Positions 42,002-50,303 of a stretch of DNA of 64,000 bases are shown one piece after another. The number at the start of each line of letters is the position of its first letter. The stretch's first letter is position 1. A program made the position numbers and the translations under genes. The notes below the pieces were generated by a model. It worked only from the letters and a program-made list of their open reading frames with translations. It did not search any database and was not told the DNA's origin. Source of the DNA: Aliishimia ponticola (GTDB taxonomy: Bacteria; Pseudomonadota; Alphaproteobacteria; Rhodobacterales; Rhodobacteraceae); assembly GCF_004803475.1 (NCBI RefSeq), contig NZ_SRKY01000006.1, positions 62,001-126,000 of the forward strand, given 5' to 3'.

Positions 42002-42114
42002 AACACACGGGCTCGGGGGGGCTGTGACCGGCTCCCCCGGCCGCATTGAAACGGTTCACTTTTCACGTTCAACTTCGGCATAACTCAATCTAAGGTTCGG
42101 CCAAACACAAGCCT

Positions 42115-42582
42115 TTGAGAGATGCAGCAAGAGCCGTGCAACAGGACAACCCCGACAAATTCAAAGAAAACTGGCCGTTTTTCTGGGTCACCCAGATCAA
42201 TGCCGCCTATGCCAACGTATTGGAAAAACGCATAAAACCCTTGGGTGTGGATCTGCCGCGCTGGCGTGCGATGATGAGCCTTTATGAGGACGAGTATCTT
42301 TCTGTTTCTGAGATCGCGGAGTTCTCGGCACAAAAGCTCAACACAACGACCAAGGTCATTCAGCGCATGTTGAGCGACGGATTGGTCTCGACGCGCGTGC
42401 GGCCCAGCGACGGGCGCGTGACGGAAGTTTGCCTGACCGACAAGGGCGAACGGCTGCGCAAGGATGTGTTTGTAGAGGCGCAGGATATTTTCGAAAGCAC
42501 GTTTGGCACATTCTCAAGCGAAGAATTGAACCAATTGAATAGCAGCCTGTCTCAAATCCACCGGCGCTTGAAGAAACTGTAA
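42115..42582 (+). CDS. iacR: MarR family transcriptional regulator, IacR-like
   Basis: A 155-residue MarR protein: dimerisation helices at both ends, winged helix with DEYLSVSEIAEFSAQKLNTT and TKVIQRMLSDGLVSTRVRPS, then the wing PSDGRVTEVCLTDKGERLRK. MarR-type IacR controls iac genes in described clusters. This gene lies at the end of the cluster and is the natural candidate for binding the two palindromes. The start is uncertain: a TTG at 42115 gives the best length, with a GTG at 42136 as alternative; neither has a strong ribosome site. No matching palindrome was found in front of it. Confidence 0.82.
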   Translation: MRDAARAVQQDNPDKFKENWPFFWVTQINAAYANVLEKRIKPLGVDLPRWRAMMSLYEDEYLSVSEIAEFSAQKLNTTTKVIQRMLSDGLVSTRVRPSDGRVTEVCLTDKGERLRKDVFVEAQDIFESTFGTFSSEELNQLNSSLSQIHRRLKKL

Positions 42583-42732
42583 AACGGCGCGTGGCACTGT
42601 CCCTTAGCCAAACACTTCGCGCGACATTTTCGCAGGACGAGGGGTGCAACCCAACTTTAGCAGCCAACAGACATGGCTGGTTCAAGCGGTGATGCTTGGG
42701 TCAATTTTGTCTGGGTGTTTTCAAGGGGGTGG

Positions 42733-42809
42733 TGGCGGACCGAGGAGGATTCGAACCCCCGACCCCTTGATTCGTAGTCAAGTACTCTATCCAGCTGAGC
42801 TATCGGTCC
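42733..42809 (-). tRNA. tRNA-Arg (anticodon ACG)
   Basis: On the minus strand the 77-nt sequence folds as a complete cloverleaf: acceptor GGACCGA/TCGGTCC, D-arm GCTC...GAGT, anticodon stem TTGA/TCAA with loop CTACGAA (anticodon ACG), T-arm with GTTCGAA, and encoded CCA at 42733-42735. The ACG anticodon reads CGN arginine codons after A-to-I editing. It follows the iacR gene by about 150 nt. Confidence 0.95.
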
Positions 42810-42934
42810 GTGAGGGGTGCATTTACGCCCCCCTGCGGGGCTTTGCAACCCCTCATTCGACAGGAATTTCGGGTTTTTTCCGATGGCCTGAAATTTACGG
42901 GCCGATGGCTGATTTCGCCACTTCCATATGGCCT

Positions 42935-44305
42935 CTAGCGCGGCAGGCGGATTGAGAACACCGTGCCGTCCTCCCCCGTCCGGGACAATTCCAACGTCCC
43001 GCCGTGACCGCGCACCAACTCGCCCGAAATCGCAAGCCCAAGGCCAGTTCCGCCCTTGGTTACGCCGCCATGAAAGGCGGTGAACAGGTGTTCGCGCGCT
43101 TTGACCGGAAGACCCGGACCGGTGTCGGAAACTTCGATCACCCATTCAGTTTCCATTTCGCGGGCGCTGACGCAGATTTCGCCTTCTTTCCCGCTGGCGA
43201 TGATCGCCTGGCGGGCATTGCGCACAAGGTTCGACAGCACTCGGAACAACTGATCGGGGTCGGCGCGCAGTTTCATCGCTTGTGGCACGTCTTCGCTGAA
43301 GGACAGCGCCTGCCCCTCTGTGGCGAGCCGTTCGCTTTCAATCACGTCGCAGACCAGTTCGGCCAGCGGCACGACGGTCAGGCGCGGCGGCGGCTCTTCG
43401 GCGCGGCCAAAGGCGAGCGTGCTTTCGCACAGGTTCACGGCGCGGGTGATCGAATTGACCAGTTTCGGTGCCATCCGGTTCACCAGCGGATCGTCCGAGG
43501 CTTCGATCCGGTCGGTGAAAAGCTGGGCTGAGGTCAGGATGTTGCGCAGATCGTGACTGATCTTGGAAACCGCAGTGCCAAGCTGGGCCAGACGGTCTTT
43601 CTGGCGCAGCGCCTGCGTGAGTTCGGTCTGCATCTTGTGCAGAGCGTCCTCAGCCTCGCGCAGTTCGGTCACACGCGCGCGCGGCTCGATGATGCGGCGG
43701 GCATCTTCGGGTGCGGCGGCATAGGCCTGCATATAGCCGACCACCCCCTTGATCGGGCGCACCAGAAGGCGGCGCACGGCCAGAAACAGCAAGAACGCCG
43801 TCACGACAGAGATCACCGCAGACAGCAGCAGGATGCGCAGCCCATAGTCGATCATCGCCGCACGCAACTGGCTGGTTTCCATGGTGACTTCGATCAGAAG
43901 CCCAGCCTCGCGGACCGGGGCGCCGATAACGCGGATCACCTCTGGCTCATGCGTGACAAGGCGGATCAGCGCGTCGCCGATCAGTTCAAACGCCGTCGGA
44001 TCCCGCAGATCGAAGGTTGCGGCCACCGGCTTTGGCATGGGCGAGGACAGCATCAACTGCCGCACCTCGTTGCGCCGCAGAACCACGTTGAGCACTTCCG
44101 CGTTGCGCAGCAGCTCCTCTTCCAGTTCCTCGTCCAGCATGTCGTCAGCCAACAGCGCCAGCGACGCGATCTGCGCCCGCTCAAGCCGGTCGAGCAGGTA
44201 ATCCTCGCGATACCGCGCGACGGATGGCACGAAGATCAATATCTCGGCCAGCATGACGAATACTGTCGTCAAAATAAGGAAACGGCCGGAAAGCGAGTTC
44301 AGCAT
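42935..44305 (-). CDS. Membrane sensor histidine kinase (orphan)
   Basis: A 456-residue kinase: membrane helix (about 8-30), periplasmic domain of about 130 residues, second helix (about 157-178), HAMP-like linker (RRLLVRPIKGVVGYM), coiled segment, His-kinase dimerisation box KISHDLRNILTSAQL, and ATPase domain with NLVRNARQAI (N box), VSDTGPGLP (G1) and KGGTGLGLAISGELV (G2). No response regulator gene adjoins it. It lies 6 nt after a mercuric-reductase-like gene, suggesting co-transcription. Confidence 0.87.
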   Translation of the reverse strand: MLNSLSGRFLILTTVFVMLAEILIFVPSVARYREDYLLDRLERAQIASLALLADDMLDEELEEELLRNAEVLNVVLRRNEVRQLMLSSPMPKPVAATFDLRDPTAFELIGDALIRLVTHEPEVIRVIGAPVREAGLLIEVTMETSQLRAAMIDYGLRILLLSAVISVVTAFLLFLAVRRLLVRPIKGVVGYMQAYAAAPEDARRIIEPRARVTELREAEDALHKMQTELTQALRQKDRLAQLGTAVSKISHDLRNILTSAQLFTDRIEASDDPLVNRMAPKLVNSITRAVNLCESTLAFGRAEEPPPRLTVVPLAELVCDVIESERLATEGQALSFSEDVPQAMKLRADPDQLFRVLSNLVRNARQAIIASGKEGEICVSAREMETEWVIEVSDTGPGLPVKAREHLFTAFHGGVTKGGTGLGLAISGELVRGHGGTLELSRTGEDGTVFSIRLPR

Positions 44306-44311
44306 AGGCTC

Positions 44312-45751
44312 TTATGGAACGAAACGCTGGATCAGTCCAACAACCCTTTTGACGGTCGGATTCTCAAACAGGCGCGGCGTGAAATAGGCCCCGGCCACGC
44401 GCTTGTTGACCTCTGTCACGGTGGGATAGGGCGACACCATGGCAGAGACCTGACTCATCTTCAGCTTGTTGACCATCACCAAGGACCAGAAGTTGATCAG
44501 CTCGCCCGCCTGATGGCCGACGATGGTCACCCCCACCGGGCGGCCCTTGACGATCATCGCCTTGATGAAGCCCTTCGTTTTACGCTCTGCGATCAGGCGG
44601 TCGTTATGGTGGAAGTCGAACCGCGCGACTTCCATGCGATCGCCATGTTCCTCGCGCGCCTGTTCTTCGGTCAGGCCGATTTGCGCCAATTCGGGGTCCG
44701 TGTAGGTGGCCCAGGGGATATGAGAGGTGCTGGCTTTCGACGGCAATCCGAACAGGATCGACCTGATGATGACCCCCGCGTGATAGCCCGCCACGTGGGT
44801 GAACTGCATCCCGCCGGCCACATCGCCGATGGCATAGACCTTGCGGTTGGTGGTGCGCAGGCTGTCATCCACCTTGATCCCGGTTTTCGTGGTCTCGATC
44901 CCGGCGGCGTCAAGGTTCAGCTTGTCGATATTGGATTTGCGTCCCACCGCCATCAGAAGGTGAGAGCCTTTGAACACGCGCCCATCGGCGGCCAGCACTT
45001 CTATCGCGCCGCCGGTGCCGGAGATTTTCTCGGCCTTGGCGCCCTCTTCGATGATAACGCCCTCCGCGCGCTGGCTTTCCAGAACCAAAGCTGCGGCTTC
45101 GGGATCGTCCTTGCCCAGCGCCCGGTCGCCTTCGATGACCGTCACCTTCGTTCCCAGGCGTATATGCGCCTGCGCCATTTCCATGCCGATAGGGCCGCCG
45201 CCGATGATCAGCAGATGATCAGGCCGCGTGCGCAGATCGAACACGGTTTCATTCGTCTCATAGGGGACATCGTCCAAGCCGGGGATCGGCGGCACCAAGG
45301 GACTGGAACCCGTGGCGATCACGATCCGGCGCGCGGTGATGACGGCATCACCCGCCTTAACCTGCGTATCAGAGATAAAGCTGCCATATTCGCGGATGAC
45401 CCGGACGCCGAGGCCCTCGAACCGTTCCTGACTGTCGACAGGTGCGATCTGCGCAATCACGTCATGCACATGATCCTTGGCCGCCGCGTAGTCCACTTGC
45501 GGCACCACATTGGCCACACCGTAGACGTCGCTATGGGCCTGTCCATAGGCCGCCTTCCCGGATGCGATCAGCGCCTTTGAGGGGACGCAGCCGAAGTTCA
45601 GGCAATCCCCGCCCATTTTGTGGCCTTCCAGCAAGACCACGTCGGCCCCCATTTGCACCGCGCCAGAGGCGACGGAAAGCCCGCCGGACCCGGCCCCGAT
45701 GACCAGTATGTCGGTTTTGATTTGTTCCACGTCAGATGTCCTTCCGACCAC
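44312..45751 (-). CDS. FAD-dependent disulfide oxidoreductase, mercuric-reductase/lipoamide-dehydrogenase-like
   Basis: A 479-residue class I pyridine nucleotide-disulfide oxidoreductase: FAD motif DILVIGAGSGGLSVASGAVQ, redox-active CLNFGCVPSKAL (C-x4-C), NAD motif LLIIGGGPIGMEMAQAHIRL. In the C-terminal dimerisation domain the usual His of the His-Glu relay appears as Tyr (SPYPTVTEVNKRV), as in MerA-type enzymes. There are no extra cysteine pairs at the C-terminus, so it is not a canonical mercuric reductase. Coupled to a TVP38-family gene, a pairing seen in many bacteria. Substrate unknown. Confidence 0.83.
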   Translation of the reverse strand: MVGRTSDVEQIKTDILVIGAGSGGLSVASGAVQMGADVVLLEGHKMGGDCLNFGCVPSKALIASGKAAYGQAHSDVYGVANVVPQVDYAAAKDHVHDVIAQIAPVDSQERFEGLGVRVIREYGSFISDTQVKAGDAVITARRIVIATGSSPLVPPIPGLDDVPYETNETVFDLRTRPDHLLIIGGGPIGMEMAQAHIRLGTKVTVIEGDRALGKDDPEAAALVLESQRAEGVIIEEGAKAEKISGTGGAIEVLAADGRVFKGSHLLMAVGRKSNIDKLNLDAAGIETTKTGIKVDDSLRTTNRKVYAIGDVAGGMQFTHVAGYHAGVIIRSILFGLPSKASTSHIPWATYTDPELAQIGLTEEQAREEHGDRMEVARFDFHHNDRLIAERKTKGFIKAMIVKGRPVGVTIVGHQAGELINFWSLVMVNKLKMSQVSAMVSPYPTVTEVNKRVAGAYFTPRLFENPTVKRVVGLIQRFVP

Positions 45752-46463
45752 TTACGGCCTTGATAACGATAGGAAGCGCCGACAGCGCGGCAAGTCCTAG
45801 AATTGGTCCCAGCACATGCGGGGCGAAGATGATGCTCAGGTCAGGCGACTCACCGGCGGCAAAGACCTTGCCCAGCCCGGCCCCGACCGAGGTAAAGACC
45901 AAGCCCCCCGGAATGATTCCGAAAAACGTGGTGATCGCATAGCGGTGCAGCGGCACGTTCAGCAGCGCGGGCAACAAGTTGGCGACGAAGAACGGCACCA
46001 CGGGAACAAGCCGGATCAGGAACAGCATCGACCATTGGTTTTCATCGATGCCCCGTTTCACACGCGCGATCTTGCCTTCTGCGGTATGCATCTTTTCGGC
46101 CAGTGCCCGGCCAAAGCCAGCGCGCGCGGCCAGAAAGATGAGAATCGCGCCCAAGGTTGCGGCGACCACGTTCAACCCTGTGCCAAGCACGGTGCCAAAC
46201 AGGAACCCGCCCGTCAGGGTCGCAACGGTTGCGCCCGGAAGCGAAAACGCGACGATCAGCATATAGGCCGCGACAAAGCCCAGCGCCGTCAGCGCGAAAT
46301 TGGCATCACGGAACGCCAGAAGCGCCTCCCGATGCTCGCGCAGGGTTTCGAAGTTCAGCGTGTCGCGCAGGGCAAAGGCCCCCACCCCGGCCACGGCCAG
46401 AATCGCGAGGATCGGCAGATATCGTGCCAGTCCGGAATTTTCTGTCTTGCTGGTCGCGCTCAT
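45732..46463 (-). CDS. TVP38/TMEM64 (DedA-like) family membrane protein
   Basis: Start at ATG 46463 with AAGGAAAGG upstream; longer readings extend into the rpmH promoter region. 243 residues with about five to six helices and the VTT-domain pattern SLPGATVATLTGGFLFGTVL, followed by RLVPVVPFFVANLLPALLNV. The family acts in membrane lipid scrambling or transport. It overlaps the downstream flavoprotein gene by 20 nt. Confidence 0.85.
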   Translation of the reverse strand: MSATSKTENSGLARYLPILAILAVAGVGAFALRDTLNFETLREHREALLAFRDANFALTALGFVAAYMLIVAFSLPGATVATLTGGFLFGTVLGTGLNVVAATLGAILIFLAARAGFGRALAEKMHTAEGKIARVKRGIDENQWSMLFLIRLVPVVPFFVANLLPALLNVPLHRYAITTFFGIIPGGLVFTSVGAGLGKVFAAGESPDLSIIFAPHVLGPILGLAALSALPIVIKAVSGRKDI

Positions 46464-46577
46464 CGCGGACGGCCTTTCCTTGCTTGGTGTGTCCAACCTA
46501 GATGGCCGGTAGCAGCGCCCTGAGATAGGCCCCTCACGCGCGCTTGATCGCGAGTGACAGGAAAAACCGACTTTTCC

Positions 46578-46630
46578 CGGGTTCTGAAACAAAATATGCG
46601 TCTTGCGTGCAGGTTATGTTGCAGAACCCG
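46578..46630. repeat. Long-arm inverted repeat upstream of the rpmH promoter
   Basis: CGGGTTCTGAAAC (46578-46590) and GTTGCAGAACCCG (46618-46630) are complementary at 12 of 13 positions around a 27-nt spacer, in the 284-nt divergent region between the TVP38 gene and rpmH. It could be a hairpin or a binding site. Confidence 0.4.
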
Positions 46631-46651
46631 TAAAAAATGGGTTCGAGACGT

Positions 46652-46680
46652 TTGACTTGGCAGTCACATACCTTTAATGG
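46652..46680 (+). promoter_or_regulatory. Probable rpmH promoter
   Basis: TTGACT (46652-46657), 17-bp spacer, TAATGG (46675-46680): a close fit to the sigma-70 pattern, 67 nt before the rpmH start. This is the only likely entry for rpmH-rnpA-yidD transcription seen here. Confidence 0.55.
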
Positions 46681-46747
46681 GCGGGCTTCGAATACATGAC
46701 CGGCGCCGAATCCGATGCGTGCGCCTGCCCGATCCGGAGATTTTGCG

Positions 46748-46882
46748 ATGAAACGCACTTACCAACCGTCGAACCTCGTACGCAAACGGCGTCACGGCTT
46801 CCGCGCGCGCATGGCCACCAAAGCCGGCCGCAAGATCCTGAACGCGCGTCGCGCACGGGGTCGGAAATCGCTCAGCGCCTAA
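46748..46882 (+). CDS. rpmH: 50S ribosomal protein L34
   Basis: 44 residues, strongly basic, matching L34 end to end ([18 protein letters not shown] at the start, RGRKSLSA at the end). CGGAGA upstream is the ribosome site. It is followed 8 nt later by rnpA, the universal bacterial order. Confidence 0.97.
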
Positions 46883-46890
46883 GCGCGACG

Positions 46891-47262
46891 ATGCACGATG
46901 TGCAAGCAGAAGCCGCCGAAGGGTCCGCCCCTTTGGCGGCTTTGCCTGTTTCGGTTCTGCGAAACCGGAGCGATTTTCTGCGCGCCGCGCGTGGCCGCAA
47001 GGTGCCGTCGCCGGGATTCATCCTGCAAATCCGCAATCGGCGCGACGATGACCCGGCGATCCGGGTCGGATTTACCTGTTCCAAGAAAGTGGGCAATGCC
47101 GTCGCCCGCAACCGCGCCAAACGCCGCCTGCGCGAAATCGCGCGGCTTGTTCTACCTGTGCATGGCAAACCCGGTCACGATTACGTGTTGATCGGCCGGG
47201 CGGAAAAGACCGCGACGCGCCCTTTCGACCAAATGCTGCGTGATCTGAAGGCGGCGCTGTGA
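46891..47262 (+). CDS. rnpA: Ribonuclease P protein component
   Basis: A 123-residue basic protein with the RNase P signature [18 protein letters not shown] (about 70-87). It assists RNase P RNA in 5' processing of tRNAs. ATG 46891 is taken as start; the N-terminal 20 residues before [12 protein letters not shown] are longer than usual, so a later start is possible. It overlaps yidD (GTGA). Confidence 0.95.
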   Translation: MHDVQAEAAEGSAPLAALPVSVLRNRSDFLRAARGRKVPSPGFILQIRNRRDDDPAIRVGFTCSKKVGNAVARNRAKRRLREIARLVLPVHGKPGHDYVLIGRAEKTATRPFDQMLRDLKAAL

Positions 47263-47483
47263 CGCCGTTGGCCCATATCGCGGCGCTGCCGGTTCGGGCC
47301 TATCGGCTGCTGTTTTCCCCTTGGGTCGGCCATAATTGCCGCTACCAACCCACCTGTTCGGCCTATGCTTTGGAAGCGCTGGAAAAGCACGGCGCGATAC
47401 GTGGCACATGGCTGACTCTGCGCCGTATCGGGCGCTGCCATCCTTGGGGCGCGTCCGGCTACGATCCGGTTCCCAAGGACTAG
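47259..47483 (+). CDS. yidD: Membrane protein insertion efficiency factor YidD
   Basis: 74 residues from a GTG start overlapping the rnpA stop. The DUF37 pattern is complete: [20 protein letters not shown], then [17 protein letters not shown], with the three conserved cysteines. It helps YidC-dependent insertion of membrane proteins. yidC itself lies about 4.6 kb downstream, separated by inserted genes. Confidence 0.95.
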   Translation: MTPLAHIAALPVRAYRLLFSPWVGHNCRYQPTCSAYALEALEKHGAIRGTWLTLRRIGRCHPWGASGYDPVPKD

Positions 47484-47533
47484 CATTCAGTTTCTGGCAC
47501 GTTACGTTGGCCCCGACGAACAGGGAGTCGCGC

Positions 47534-48400
47534 ATGACCGAAGCTTACACACCACCCAAAGTCTGGAAATGGGAACAGGAAAGCGGGGGGCGCTTTGCCT
47601 CCATCAACCGCCCGATTTCAGGCCCGACCCACGATAAGGAGTTGCCGATCGGGAAGCACCCGTTCCAACTTTATTCGCTGGGCACGCCCAATGGCGTCAA
47701 AGTCACCATCATGTTCGAAGAACTGCTGGCCGCGGGCCATAGCGGCGCGGAATATGACGCGTGGTTGATCGATATCAGCGAGGGCGATCAGTTCGGCTCC
47801 GGCTTTGTGGACATCAACCCCAACTCGAAAATTCCGGCGCTGATGGACCGGTCCGGGCCAGAGCCGATCCGCGTCTTCGAATCCGGCGCGATCCTGATGC
47901 ACTTGGCGGAAAAGTTCGATGCCTTCCTCGGCCCCAAGGAAAAGCGGGCAGAGATGCTGTCCTGGTTGTTCTGGCAGATGGGCAGCGCCCCTTATCTGGG
48001 CGGCGGCTTCGGCCATTTCTATGCCTATGCGCCAGAGCCGATGGAATACCCGATCAACCGCTTCACGATGGAGGTCAAACGCCAGCTCGACGTGCTGGAC
48101 CGACATCTGGCAAAAAGCCGCTATATGGTCGGCGATGACTACACCATCGCGGATATGGCGATCTGGCCGTGGTACGGGCGCACCGTGCATGGTGCCTCTT
48201 ACAATGCGGGCGAATTTTTGGATGTGCAAAGTTACAAGAACGTGATCCGCTGGGCGGACGAAGTGCTGGAACGTAAGCCGGTGCAGCGTGGCCGGATGGT
48301 CAACAAGGCGTTTGGCGAGCCGTCGGAGCAATTGCGCGAACGTCACGATGCCTCTGACTTCGAGACGCGCACGCAGGACAAGCTGGACGCGCAGTCGTGA
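47534..48400 (+). CDS. Glutathione S-transferase family protein, YghU-like
   Basis: Start at ATG 47534 with CAGGGAG upstream. 288 residues: an N-terminal extension, a thioredoxin-like domain (FQLYSLGTPNGVKVTIMFEE) and a helical C-terminal domain (RFTMEVKRQLDVLDRHLAKS; DDYTIADMAIWPWYG). The long N-terminus and the NPNSKIPALMDRSG segment match the YghU/YfcG group of disulfide-bond oxidoreductases. The stop overlaps the next start (GTGA). Confidence 0.87.
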   Translation: MTEAYTPPKVWKWEQESGGRFASINRPISGPTHDKELPIGKHPFQLYSLGTPNGVKVTIMFEELLAAGHSGAEYDAWLIDISEGDQFGSGFVDINPNSKIPALMDRSGPEPIRVFESGAILMHLAEKFDAFLGPKEKRAEMLSWLFWQMGSAPYLGGGFGHFYAYAPEPMEYPINRFTMEVKRQLDVLDRHLAKSRYMVGDDYTIADMAIWPWYGRTVHGASYNAGEFLDVQSYKNVIRWADEVLERKPVQRGRMVNKAFGEPSEQLRERHDASDFETRTQDKLDAQS

Positions 48401-49335
48401 TATCGCCCCCCGCCGAGCCAGCACCGCGTGCCGCGCTCGGCGGGTTTCTTGCGTCCGGCAAGGTGATCCTGCATCTGGGGGCGCATAAGACCGCGACGAC
48501 CCATATTCAGGCCACCATGCGCGACCAGCGCGATATGCTGGCCGATCAGGGAACCGCCGTGATCCTGCCATCCGATCTGCGCGGCCGTCATGGATTGCAC
48601 CGGTTGGGCGGAAAGCACCCGGATGAACAGGCCCGGCTGGAGCGCGAAAACCGCACCAAGTTGCTGGATGCGCTCGAACTCTGCGCAAGTACCCCCGGTC
48701 TGCGTCAGATCACTCTGTCAGAGGAAGGCATTTTGGGCTCCCCCCGCGAATGTCTGACGGCGGGGCATATCTTGCCGTTTCTCGAACCGAACCTGCGGTC
48801 GCTGCCAACGGAGCTGGACCATCCCAATGTCACCGTGATTTTCGCGGTGCGCGATTATGGCAGCTTCTTTTCTTCCTGTTTCACGACGACCCTGCGCCGC
48901 GGCAAGCTGTTCGATGCCGAACATCTGAAGCCGCTGCTGCGTACCCTGCCCAATCGCTGGGAACATGTGCTGCACGACATCCGCGCTGCCCTGCCTCGCG
49001 CGCGGCTCAAGATCTGGCGACACGAGGATTTCGCAAAGGTCGCGCCGCAAGTGTTCGACATGCTCGCGCCGGGGATGCCGCTGCCGCCCGACGGGGCGTC
49101 CAAGTTCCAGAACCTGTCCCGCGACGCGGTCGCGCATATCCTGCGCCGCAACGCCCCGGGGGCCAGCCTCAAAGAGCCGCGCAAACGGATTCGGCGGGCG
49201 CGGCGCAGATATCCGGTGACGCAAGACAACCCGCCCTTTTCCTTATGGAACGCCGAGGACGCCGCGAGTCTTACCGCCGCCTATGAAGAAAGCTGGGCCG
49301 CGCTGGTCCATGCCTACCCGGACGCCGTGCTGTAA
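48397..49335 (+). CDS. Sulfotransferase-like P-loop protein
   Basis: A 312-residue protein starting at GTG 48397, coupled to the GST gene. The N-terminal ILHLGAHKTATTHIQATMRD resembles the PAPS 5'-phosphosulfate loop of sulfotransferases (His-x-Gly-x-x-Lys-Thr/Ser-Ala/Gly-Thr-Thr). Downstream VTVIFAVRDYGSFFSSCFTT resembles the 3'-phosphate-binding R-D-x-x-S region. The acceptor is unknown. The assignment is moderate because the family is very divergent. Confidence 0.65.
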   Translation: MISPPAEPAPRAALGGFLASGKVILHLGAHKTATTHIQATMRDQRDMLADQGTAVILPSDLRGRHGLHRLGGKHPDEQARLERENRTKLLDALELCASTPGLRQITLSEEGILGSPRECLTAGHILPFLEPNLRSLPTELDHPNVTVIFAVRDYGSFFSSCFTTTLRRGKLFDAEHLKPLLRTLPNRWEHVLHDIRAALPRARLKIWRHEDFAKVAPQVFDMLAPGMPLPPDGASKFQNLSRDAVAHILRRNAPGASLKEPRKRIRRARRRYPVTQDNPPFSLWNAEDAASLTAAYEESWAALVHAYPDAVL

Positions 49336-49398
49336 CGCGCCCCACCGCCAGCCGCACTGCCGCTTGATTGCCTGCGCTGCCTGCGTTAGTGCCGCGTC

Positions 49399-50271
49399 AT
49401 GCTGGATGATGCCGATGACATGCACCCGCTCTTTCAGGGCGCGCCGAAATCAACCGAGTTCCGCAAGCTTCGCAAGCGGATCGTGCGGCATACGCGCGAG
49501 GCGATCGAACAATACGGCATGATCGAACCGGGCGGGAAGTGGCTCGTTTGCCTTTCCGGCGGCAAGGACAGCTATACGCTTCTTGCGGTGCTCTACGAAC
49601 TCAAGTGGCGCGGCCTGCTGCCGGTGGAGCTTTTGGCCTGCAATCTGGATCAGGGCCAGCCGGGATTTCCCGCGACCGTACTGCCCGAATTTCTGGAAAC
49701 ACGGCAGGTGCCGCACCGGATCGAATATCAGGACACGTATTCCGTTGTGATGGACAAGGTGCCGCAAGGCCGAACGTTCTGCGCGCTTTGTTCGCGTCTG
49801 AGACGCGGTATTCTCTATCGAATCGCGCGCGAAGAGGGCTGCACAGCGGTCGTTCTGGGCCATCATCGGGACGATATTCTCGAAACGTTTTTCATGAACC
49901 TGTTCCACGGCGGTCGGCTCGCGACCATGCCGCCGAAACTGCTGAACGAAGAAGGCGATCTGTTCGTTTACCGCCCGCTGGCGCATGTGGCCGAGGCTGA
50001 CTGCGAACGGTTTGCGCAGGCGATGAATTACCCGATCATTCCATGCGATCTCTGCGGTTCGCAAGATGGGCTGCAACGCCAACAAGTGAAACAGATTCTC
50101 GACGGTTGGGAGGCCAATTCGCCCGGACGCCGGCAGGTCATGTTCCGCTCTTTGATGAATGCAAGACCGTCGCACCTGCTGGACCCGAAGCTGTTCGACT
50201 TCACCGGGCTGATGAGAACGAAATCGGAACAATTCGATGTAGATTCTGCGCCACCTGACTTGCGCGATTAA
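49399..50271 (+). CDS. ttcA: tRNA 2-thiocytidine biosynthesis protein
   Basis: Thiolates C32 of certain tRNAs. A 290-residue PP-loop ATPase: [20 protein letters not shown] (PP-loop, about 50-69), then a CALC motif ([11 protein letters not shown]) and a later CDLC motif ([10 protein letters not shown]); the four cysteines are arranged as in TtcA, which holds a 4Fe-4S cluster. [19 protein letters not shown] is also diagnostic. Confidence 0.93.
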   Translation: MLDDADDMHPLFQGAPKSTEFRKLRKRIVRHTREAIEQYGMIEPGGKWLVCLSGGKDSYTLLAVLYELKWRGLLPVELLACNLDQGQPGFPATVLPEFLETRQVPHRIEYQDTYSVVMDKVPQGRTFCALCSRLRRGILYRIAREEGCTAVVLGHHRDDILETFFMNLFHGGRLATMPPKLLNEEGDLFVYRPLAHVAEADCERFAQAMNYPIIPCDLCGSQDGLQRQQVKQILDGWEANSPGRRQVMFRSLMNARPSHLLDPKLFDFTGLMRTKSEQFDVDSAPPDLRD

Positions 50272-50303
50272 CCTCGACGTGACGTGCACTGGGTAAGGTC
50301 CTC

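Noticed and set aside
43553-45580. A 675-codon open frame on the plus strand
   Set aside because: It is antisense to the flavoprotein and the kinase, both with complete family motifs.
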